NCBI GenBank assembly: GCA_001803565.1
Contig: MHDQ01000167.1
Coordinates: 1 to 5,463, forward strand
From: Nitrospinae bacterium RIFCSPLOWO2_12_FULL_45_22
GTDB lineage: Bacteria; 2-12-FULL-45-22
DNA length: 5,463 nucleotides
Direction of reading: 5' to 3'
Part shown: piece by piece, positions 1-4,650 of the stretch
Position numbering within the stretch: the first letter of the stretch is position 1
How the letters are laid out: every line of letters starts with the position of its first letter
Translations under genes and position numbers: made by a program
Notes under the pieces: model-generated
Databases searched by the model: none
What the model was told of the DNA's origin: nothing
The model's input: the letters and a program-made list of their open reading frames with translations, nothing else

Positions 1-25
1 CACGGAATAGGTAAAAAGGAAATCA

Positions 26-37
26 AGCGTAAACGCT
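26..37. promoter_or_regulatory. Short perfect palindrome upstream of the small plus-strand gene
   Basis: The sequence AGCGT-AA-ACGCT is a 5-bp inverted repeat with a 2-base centre, ending 15 bases before the ATG at 53. Its position would suit an operator or a leader hairpin, but arms this short occur by chance, no convincing -35/-10 pair can be placed because the window begins only 25 bases upstream, and no binding protein can be named. Seen in sequence; the role is a guess. Confidence 0.18.
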
Positions 38-52
38 ACGTGGATTAGAGCC

Positions 53-292
53 ATGAAAAAGAAGACAGACAATACAAAGCAGAAGTTCGTCGTCTGCATC
101 AACAATAGCGAGTACCCTGCTTCGTTGGAGCTGCACAAAATATATTGCGTTTTGCCCGATGAAGAAGCGGCTCAGGATGGAGATGTTCGCATCATAGATG
201 AGAGTGGGGAGGATTACCTTTACCCGGCGGAATGGTTTGTCCACATAGATGTCCCGCACGAGGTAGAAGCTTCTCTGCTCCAAGCCTCTTAA
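53..292 (+). CDS. Small conserved hypothetical protein (79 aa), VVCI-N-S / DESGEDYLYP type
   Basis: The 79-residue protein starts MKKKTDNTKQKFVVC and has no signal peptide, membrane segment or cysteine cluster. After a basic, disordered-looking N-terminus of about 11 residues it carries KFVVCINNSEYPASLELHKIY (about residues 11-31), then VLPDEEAAQDGDVRIIDESGEDYLYPAEWFVHIDVP (about 33-68) and a short acidic tail. I recall this arrangement, with its VLPDE..A..G..RviDESGEDYLYP core, from short uncharacterised proteins in many bacterial genomes; I know of no assigned function. The alternation of short hydrophobic strands suggests a small beta-rich fold, which is inference. The ATG at 53 is preceded by GGATTAGAGCC, only a weak ribosome-binding match. 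It converges on the rtcA operon and shares no visible link with it. The opposite-strand reading frame over the same bases is a shadow. Confidence is high that this is a real gene, low for any role. Confidence 0.78.
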   Translation: MKKKTDNTKQKFVVCINNSEYPASLELHKIYCVLPDEEAAQDGDVRIIDESGEDYLYPAEWFVHIDVPHEVEASLLQAS

Positions 293-561
293 CCGAAGTT
301 TTGCAGCAGATAACGCGCTGCACCTGATTGTTACCCGCCCCATCGGTGTCGAGTGAGGTTGAACGTTATACTGCTATCTAAGGTATAGATTTCCGCTAGT
401 AACCAATACCATTTATAGTCCCTCATAAAATGAAGATTACTACGAGAAATGTTAACAGGGAGTCAGTAGGTGGGTGTTTAGCCTTTATTTATGGGGCTTT
501 TGGGGGAGGGATAAAACTTTTTTCTCGTGCGGTATAGTAAAAAGGGTACGGCTGTAATAAG
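293..561. other. Gene-free gap between convergent genes
   Basis: These 269 bases lie between the stop of the small plus-strand gene and the stop of rtcA. I find no recognisable protein or structured RNA. It holds a 6-bp stem-loop just after the plus-strand stop (302-322), a weak AGCC/GGCT hairpin followed by TTTT at 480-501 on the plus strand, and a G-rich plus-strand patch at about 466-510 with runs GGG, GGGG, GGGGG and GGG. A 36-codon frame from ATG 430 to the TAG at 538-540 has no ribosome-binding site and no family resemblance. No strong rho-independent terminator for the minus-strand operon is visible beyond rtcA. Confidence 0.6.
302..322 (+). terminator. Stem-loop after the small plus-strand gene, possible weak terminator
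   Basis: TGCAGC (302-307) pairs perfectly with GCTGCA (317-322) around a 9-base loop, beginning 10 bases after the TAA at 290-292. The position fits a transcript end, but it is followed by CCTGATTGTTACC and not by a run of T, so it is not a textbook rho-independent terminator. It may be a 3'-end stabilising hairpin or chance. Confidence 0.27.
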
Positions 562-1605
562 TTAAGTTCCAGGAGAGCAATGAACTTTGCCCGGTTCCCC
601 CTCGCTACCTTCTATCTTGAACTCTACGGGCAGAAAATGTTTTACTACCCAGATAGTTGTCAGTAGATGCTGGCTGATGCGGCAGGTAAAGAAGCTAGAA
701 TGGCCCTGGGCTACGGCCATAGGCAGGATGAGCTGATCAGCCAGATGTTCGTCTATAGCTGCGCCAGTATCGAGATAGTAGAGGAGCTGATCCACGGCCT
801 CATCGGCTACTTTTTCTGCCCGCTTACCCCGTTCTCCTAAGGCCGAGAAGCCCGCTATTCCCTTCTCTAATTCTGGCATGAGGAAGATAAAGCTGCCTTG
901 ATCAAGGCTCTCGGGAGACATAATATCTATCTTTACCGGGACTTTCAGGTGCTTGAGGCGTTCCTTAGCTTGTTGGGCTTGACGCTGTGCCACATGCTCG
1001 GGCAAATTTGAGGCGGCCGATATCCCTTTGATGCCCTTCAGTTTACCCCGCTCCATCCATGAGATAGGCCCTAGTTTACTAATAGGTTCTACCTGTAATA
1101 TAGCCTCTCCTAAACCCTGAGGATACCAGCCCCAGCGATGTAATTCGAGGCTACCACGATAACCCATAAGAGAGAGGGCGGGGAGAAATACCTCTTTTAG
1201 GTAATGGAAAGGGGGGCTCCAGGCCACATGGGTCCCACCCCTCAGGGTCACTTTGGTAGGGATTTGAGCAAAGGCCAGTGGCAAAAAGATTGCCTGGAAT
1301 AGTAGAGTAATTGATCCGGCACTCTTTCTCTCCTCGGCTATATCAAAGATATATTCGCCACCATCCAGGGTAGTAGGGACGAATTGCAGATAGGGAGATT
1401 CCATTCGATCACCCAGGAGTTGGGCCTCGGTAATAAGATATAGCGAGCGGACTGCGGCTAAGTGTTGCGGCCTTAGCCCTGCTTTACTCCTCCGGGCCCG
1501 GATATTATTAATCTCGACCGGCTTTTGCAGTAGAGAAGATAAAGCCAGGGCGGTGCGCAGAATCTGTCCCCCACCTTCTCCATAGCTGCCATCTATCTGG
1601 ATCAT
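562..1605 (-). CDS. rtcA: RNA 3'-terminal phosphate cyclase RtcA
   Basis: RtcA uses ATP to turn an RNA 3'-phosphate into a 2',3'-cyclic phosphate, through an enzyme-AMP (histidine) intermediate; it acts in the cytoplasm. The 347-residue length is close to the E. coli protein (about 338). The N-terminal signature DGSYGEGGGQILR (residues 5-17) is intact, followed by the basic RARRSKAGLRPQH (36-48). Near the C-terminus ADQLILPMAVAQG leads to SQHLLTTIWVV, whose His313 matches the adenylylated histidine (His309 in E. coli). So the enzyme looks catalytically complete. The ATG overlaps the pcm stop as TAATG (1-bp overlap) and has no clear Shine-Dalgarno of its own, so translation is probably coupled to pcm. 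It is the last gene of the archease-rtcB-pcm-rtcA unit. Its product end is a substrate for RtcB, which explains the linkage. Residue matches are seen; the reaction is family knowledge. Confidence 0.96.
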   Translation of the reverse strand: MIQIDGSYGEGGGQILRTALALSSLLQKPVEINNIRARRSKAGLRPQHLAAVRSLYLITEAQLLGDRMESPYLQFVPTTLDGGEYIFDIAEERKSAGSITLLFQAIFLPLAFAQIPTKVTLRGGTHVAWSPPFHYLKEVFLPALSLMGYRGSLELHRWGWYPQGLGEAILQVEPISKLGPISWMERGKLKGIKGISAASNLPEHVAQRQAQQAKERLKHLKVPVKIDIMSPESLDQGSFIFLMPELEKGIAGFSALGERGKRAEKVADEAVDQLLYYLDTGAAIDEHLADQLILPMAVAQGHSSFFTCRISQHLLTTIWVVKHFLPVEFKIEGSEGEPGKVHCSPGT

Positions 1606-2276
1606 TAGCTATCAGCGCTCGCTACTTTAGGCCATCCTTCTTCACCTATTAGAGGGACAAATATGCAGCCTACTATTTCGCGCTGGATAGGCCGCCCTTT
1701 TGATATGATGACCTCGGTTAAGACCTGATTGAAGCGATCACCAATAGGTATTACCAGTCTCCCTCCCTCATCCAGTTGTTCTATTAGTTGAGGAGGGATT
1801 CTGGGGGCTCCGGCTGAAACCAATATAGCCTGAAAAGGGGCTTGTTCCGGATAGCCCACGGTCCCATTGGCAATGAGTACTTTTAAGTTGTTATACCCCA
1901 ACTCTTCTAGTATCTTTTTAGCCCTTAGGGCTAATGAAGGTAAACGCTCTATGGTATAAACCTGAGCTGCCAGCTTGCTCAGCACAGCCGCCTGATAGCC
2001 CGAACCAGCACCTACCTCTAAGACCTTCTCGTCACCTTGCAGATTAAGGGACTGGGCCATAATAGCTACCATAAAAGGTTGCGAGATAGTCTGTCCTTCG
2101 CCGATAGGCAGGGGAGTATCTTGATAGGCCATGGACTCATATTCTTTTAAGACGAATTTATGCCGGGGTACCTCTTCCATAACCTTCAGCACCCGTTCAT
2201 CAGAGATACCCTTCCCCCGTAGTTGTACCCGGATCATCTCCCGTCTCTCTTTCTCGTATCCATATTCGTCGCCCAT
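1605..2276 (-). CDS. pcm: Protein-L-isoaspartate O-methyltransferase (PIMT)
   Basis: PIMT methylates abnormal L-isoaspartyl residues in damaged proteins with S-adenosylmethionine, starting their return to normal aspartyl bonds. The 223-residue protein has the family hallmarks in order: an N-terminal helical part with EVPRHKFV (35-42), the substrate-site loop LPIGEGQTISQPFMVAIM (about 56-73), SAM motif I VLEVGAGSGYQAAVL (85-99), the acidic post-I residue in YTIE (E110), and SAGAPRIPPQLIEQLDEGGRLVIPIG (about 154-179). Two usually acidic positions differ: the common GDGT is ANGT (N137), and the common PFDAI is PFQAI (Q149). The fold and substrate loop are otherwise intact, so activity is likely but not certain. 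The ATG lies 4 bp after the rtcB stop, with AAGGGA in the last rtcB codons as its ribosome-binding site. Its place between two RNA-repair genes suggests a shared stress-repair role (inference). Confidence 0.95.
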   Translation of the reverse strand: MGDEYGYEKERREMIRVQLRGKGISDERVLKVMEEVPRHKFVLKEYESMAYQDTPLPIGEGQTISQPFMVAIMAQSLNLQGDEKVLEVGAGSGYQAAVLSKLAAQVYTIERLPSLALRAKKILEELGYNNLKVLIANGTVGYPEQAPFQAILVSAGAPRIPPQLIEQLDEGGRLVIPIGDRFNQVLTEVIISKGRPIQREIVGCIFVPLIGEEGWPKVASADS

Positions 2277-2280
2277 TATA

Positions 2281-3732
2281 TCATCCCTTGATAACGGCTA
2301 TAGGATAGATTTTTGCCACCTTACGGCTAATACCGGCATTATGGGCTATATCTACCACCTGGGTAACATCTTTGTATGCCTCAGGTATCTCTTCTACCAG
2401 GGTATCTTTACTGGCTGCCCTTACCAGTATACCTTGATCAGCTAATTCGCGCACTATAGCGCGGCCTTTAGCGGCCTTTTTTGCCTGGTGGCGGCTGAGG
2501 AGGCGGCCCGCACCATGGCAGGTACTACCAAAGGTCTCTTCCATAGCCCTCTGGGTACCGACCAATACATACGAACAAGTACCCATATCGCCTGGAATTA
2601 ATACTGGCTGACCAATAGCACGGTAGTCTTCGGGTATCTCCGGATGATCTGGCGGGAAGGCCCTGGTAGCCCCTTTCCGATGTACCCAGAGCCGTTTCTT
2701 TTTACCTTGAATATCATAAGTCTCTAGCTTGGCGATATTATGACAAACATCATAGACCAGCTCGAGGCCCAAATCTCTTGGCCCACGCCTTAGGACTTCT
2801 TCAAAGCTCTGACGTACCCAGTGGGTGATAATCTGGCGATTAGCAAAGGCATAGTTGGCGGCACAGGCCATAGCGGCTAAATAGTCCTTTCCTTCGGGTG
2901 ATTTAGCCGGGGCACAGCACAGTTGTCGGTCCGGCAGCTCTATCCCATATTTATGGGAAGCGTCCAACATCACCTTGATAAAATCATCGCATATCTGATA
3001 CCCTAGACCGCGGGAGCCCGTATGGATCATAACGGTAATCTTGCCTGGGGCAAGGTTCATGCTATCGGCTGCTCGTTGGTCATAGACCTCTGCGACATAG
3101 CCTATCTCCACAAAATGATTACCCGATCCCAGGGTGCCCAGTTGAGTCCGCCCTCTTTCTAATGCCTTTTGTGAGGCTATATCCGGGTATGCCCCCGGGA
3201 TAGTACCTTGATTTTCTATATGCTCTAAATCGCGTTGCGTACCAAAGCCCTGGCTTACAGCCCATAAAGCCCCTTTTTCTAAAACTCTTCGTTCATCTGC
3301 CGGGCCCAGCTTAAGGTCTTTACGCCTGGAGCCTACCCCGGATGGAATATTGACAAACAAGCTATCCAATAACTGCTGAAGCTTATCCTGGATATCTAAC
3401 CGGGTAAGATGGGAGGAAAGGAGCCGCACCCCACAATTAATATCGTATCCTACACCACCAGGCGATATGATCCCCTCCTCTTCATCAAAAGCAGCTACCC
3501 CACCGATAGGGAAACCGTAGCCCGAATGGATATCGGGCATAGCCAGCGAGCGAGAGATGATCCCGGGCAGATGGGCTACATTAGCCACTTGCTGCAAGCT
3601 ATCCTCTTGCCTGATTTTATCCAACATCTCTTCTGCTACATATATCAAACCATCGGTCCTCATCTTTCCTTCTCGGGGGATAAGCCAGCGATAGTCATCC
3701 AATTTTTGTAATTTTAAGTCTCGTCTTTCCAC
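2281..3732 (-). CDS. rtcB: RNA-splicing/repair ligase RtcB, GTG start
   Basis: RtcB joins RNA ends bearing 3'-phosphate or 2',3'-cyclic phosphate to 5'-OH ends, using GTP and Mn2+ through a GMP-histidine intermediate. From the GTG start the protein has 483 residues, nearly the 481 of the Pyrococcus horikoshii enzyme. Every metal and catalytic residue I can align is present: D97 and C100 in GYDINCGVR, N205 and H206 in GSGNHF, H237 in IHTGSRG, H331 in DVCHN, and the guanylylated H406 in STCHGAGR. It ends in the usual AVIKG. No intein interrupts the DINCGVR block. A longer frame opens at a TTG (3757-3759) overlapping archease by 11 bp, but GTG 3732 has a strong AAAGAGGTG site 7 bases upstream and gives the normal N-terminus MERRDLKLQKLDDYRW, so I chose it. 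It follows archease by 16 bp and precedes pcm by 4 bp. Function is very secure; the physiological RNA targets cannot be read from the sequence. Confidence 0.98.
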   Translation of the reverse strand: MERRDLKLQKLDDYRWLIPREGKMRTDGLIYVAEEMLDKIRQEDSLQQVANVAHLPGIISRSLAMPDIHSGYGFPIGGVAAFDEEEGIISPGGVGYDINCGVRLLSSHLTRLDIQDKLQQLLDSLFVNIPSGVGSRRKDLKLGPADERRVLEKGALWAVSQGFGTQRDLEHIENQGTIPGAYPDIASQKALERGRTQLGTLGSGNHFVEIGYVAEVYDQRAADSMNLAPGKITVMIHTGSRGLGYQICDDFIKVMLDASHKYGIELPDRQLCCAPAKSPEGKDYLAAMACAANYAFANRQIITHWVRQSFEEVLRRGPRDLGLELVYDVCHNIAKLETYDIQGKKKRLWVHRKGATRAFPPDHPEIPEDYRAIGQPVLIPGDMGTCSYVLVGTQRAMEETFGSTCHGAGRLLSRHQAKKAAKGRAIVRELADQGILVRAASKDTLVEEIPEAYKDVTQVVDIAHNAGISRKVAKIYPIAVIKG

Positions 3733-3739
3733 GACATTA

Positions 3740-3748
3740 CACCTCTTT
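3740..3748 (-). promoter_or_regulatory. Strong ribosome-binding site fixing the rtcB start
   Basis: The minus strand reads AAAGAGGTG directly after the archease stop codon TAG, then seven bases (TAATGTC), then the GTG at 3730-3732. This close match to the anti-Shine-Dalgarno complement at ideal spacing supports GTG 3732 over the upstream TTG as the rtcB start. Confidence 0.8.
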
Positions 3749-4195
3749 CTACAGGTCAAAAATTATGCGGGCTTGCCAGCCCTTTTCTCCTTCCGCCACT
3801 TTCATCTGGTGATAAGTAGCGGCTTTTATGATGGTATTAATAATGTGCCTCTCCTGGTCAAATGGCTCACCATGGCCCAGGGCCTTTAATCCATTATTAC
3901 TTAACTCAAGCATCCTCAGCTCATGAAACAACAAACCCCTGGTATCAAAGAGATAAAGGAGTTCTCCTAGCCAATTAACCATCAACTGCTCTAAGTCCTG
4001 GCCTTCTACCAGGATCTCTTTTTCCTCCCGGGTTTGTACCCGCGATAGGTCAGTGATTATATCAAAAAAGGCCAGGCCCGCATGACAGAAGAGCTGCGCC
4101 AGATCATTACCCCAGACAATAATCCCTAAATCACCAGTATGATCCACCAGTTGATAATAATCTTTTATATTGACAACCAAAGGCATCCGCTCCAT
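3749..4195 (-). CDS. Archease, RtcB-activating protein
   Basis: Archease is the cofactor protein that speeds RtcB guanylylation, allows multiple turnovers and broadens its nucleotide use. The 148-residue protein carries the family pattern: YYQLVDHTGDLGIIVWG near the start (D18, H19, D22), the middle helix region VNWLGELLYLFDTRGLLF, then GHGEPFDQERH (about 107-117), IKAATYH (123-129) and the terminal ARIIFDL with D147. The conserved aspartates of the N-terminal DHTxD and the C-terminal FD are those known to bind metal in the family. The N-terminus is about ten residues longer than typical; Met4 is an alternative start, but its upstream GGAG is only 3 bases away. ATG 4195 has only a weak TGGAA 7 bases upstream. 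Its leader is almost wholly the inverted repeat at 4208-4234. It is in the same frame as the GxxExxY gene, separated by that gene's stop and 14 open codons. The adjacent rtcB confirms the assignment. Confidence 0.96.
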   Translation of the reverse strand: MERMPLVVNIKDYYQLVDHTGDLGIIVWGNDLAQLFCHAGLAFFDIITDLSRVQTREEKEILVEGQDLEQLMVNWLGELLYLFDTRGLLFHELRMLELSNNGLKALGHGEPFDQERHIINTIIKAATYHQMKVAEGEKGWQARIIFDL

Positions 4196-4207
4196 GCAAG
4201 AATTCCA

Positions 4208-4234
4208 AACAGGGATATACAGGATGAACAGGAT
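4208..4234 (+). repeat. Inverted repeat arm, archease side
   Basis: On the plus strand this 27-mer begins AACAGGGATA and continues with two CAGGAT units. It matches the reverse complement of 4613-4639 at 23 of 27 positions. The AGGAT cores recur at about 9-base spacing. It ends 12 bases before the archease start codon and begins three bases beyond the GxxExxY stop. Confidence 0.85.
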
Positions 4235-4237
4235 TTT

Positions 4238-4600
4238 TTATCCATGTAGTCTCCTATATTCAAGCTTAGGATTCCCAAAGTTGATCAACAAACCGACTTC
4301 TAATCCTGTAGCCTTGAGATAATTGATCAGTTGAGCCTTGTACTCCGGAGCAAGCTTTGTTACCGCTTTAAGCTCCAATATGACAATATCTTCCACCAAT
4401 ATATCGGCAGAAAACTCTCCCACCGGTATCCCTCGAAACTTTACGGTTAGAGGAACCTGGGATTGTGCCTTCAAACCTTTGTCTCTCAAAGCAATAAGCA
4501 GGGCCTTTTCATACACAGATTCCAGAAAACCAGCCCCCAGTTCATTGCTGACCTCAAAGCAGGCTTCCAGAACCTTTGCAGTTAATGCTTCATGCAACAT
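4238..4600 (-). CDS. GxxExxY family protein (PD-(D/E)XK nuclease-like), 120 aa
   Basis: The family is named for its motif, seen here as GFLESVY (G24, E27, Y30) after MLHEALTAKVLEACFEVSNELGA. It is related to the PD-(D/E)XK nuclease superfamily. D66 (in SADILVED), E76 and K78 (in ILELKAV) and Q90 with YL (in QLINYLK) sit where that fold keeps its catalytic residues, so the nuclease core looks complete. No activity or biological role is established for the family as far as I know. The frame stays open upstream to an ATG at 4696 inside the radical SAM gene, but those 32 residues include a repeat-encoded RDKQDRQDRDR stretch and do not belong to the family; MLHE at 4600 is the normal start and has AGGGA 7 bases upstream. 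The protein ends in the usual EYRRL. It interrupts an operon with which it has no evident biochemical link. Confidence 0.9.
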   Translation of the reverse strand: MLHEALTAKVLEACFEVSNELGAGFLESVYEKALLIALRDKGLKAQSQVPLTVKFRGIPVGEFSADILVEDIVILELKAVTKLAPEYKAQLINYLKATGLEVGLLINFGNPKLEYRRLHG

Positions 4601-4607
4601 CGCTCTG

Positions 4608-4612
4608 TCCCT
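4608..4612 (-). promoter_or_regulatory. Repeat-adjacent ribosome-binding site of the GxxExxY gene
   Basis: The minus strand reads AGGGA seven bases before the ATG at 4598-4600. It is the last, diverged unit of the GGAT-type repeat array, so the repeat appears to supply the translation signal for the ORF it brackets. It supports the 120-residue start over the longer frame. Confidence 0.5.
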
Positions 4613-4639
4613 ATCCTGTCTATCCTGCTTATCCCTGTT
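4613..4639 (-). repeat. Inverted repeat arm, radical SAM side
   Basis: On the minus strand this 27-mer begins AACAGGGATA and continues with two CAGGAT units, matching the plus-strand arm at 4208-4234 with four mismatches (two at each spacer between units). Unit spacing is about 9 bases, a multiple of three, so the gene frame stays open through it. It starts 11 bases after the radical SAM stop and directly precedes the ribosome-binding site of the GxxExxY gene. Confidence 0.85.
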
Positions 4640-4650
4640 GATAGACTTCC

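Larger units (their letters stand above)
4208..4639 (-). mobile_element. Candidate small cassette: GxxExxY ORF between inverted repeats
   Basis: A 432-bp segment is bounded exactly by 27-bp imperfect inverted repeats and contains only the GxxExxY gene. It begins 11 bases after the radical SAM stop and ends 12 bases before the archease start. Deleting it would leave a 23-bp junction with a plausible TGGAA ribosome-binding site, typical of an operon. No transposase or recombinase is encoded inside it and no direct target duplication is visible at the edges, so if it moves it does so in trans or by an unknown route. I recall similar AGGAT-type repeats close to GxxExxY genes in other genomes, but cannot check that here. 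An alternative is that the repeats are independently amplified intergenic elements flanking an ordinary gene. Confidence 0.5.

Noticed and set aside
23-343. Minus-strand 106-codon open frame over the small plus-strand gene
   Set aside because: It is antisense to a recognisable family protein, has an unpatterned sequence and no ribosome-binding site, so it is a shadow.
480-501. AGCC/GGCT hairpin followed by TTTT as a terminator
   Set aside because: The stem is only about 4 bp around an 11-base loop and lies nearly 190 bases past the plus-strand stop.
466-510. G-rich patch with four runs of three or more G, possible quadruplex
   Set aside because: One loop is over 15 bases long, so a stable quadruplex is unlikely, and nothing links it to a function.
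430-540. 36-codon plus-strand ORF with a hydrophobic GGCLAFIYGAFGGG stretch
   Set aside because: It has no ribosome-binding site and no known relatives I can name, and a frame this short in a non-coding gap is expected by chance.
2131-2445. Plus-strand open frame across the rtcB-pcm junction
   Set aside because: It lies antisense to two secure genes and its serine-rich translation resembles no family.
3409-3711. Plus-strand open frame inside rtcB
   Set aside because: It is wholly antisense to the conserved N-terminal part of RtcB and shows no family features.
3733-3759. TTG start giving RtcB nine extra residues (MTCRKRCNV)
   Set aside because: It overlaps archease, has no ribosome-binding site, and would place the strong AAAGAGGTG site inside the coding region.
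4208-4639. CRISPR array suggested by the repeated AGGAT units
   Set aside because: The units are short, about 9-base near-tandem repeats with no spacers, and the two clusters are inverted around a gene.
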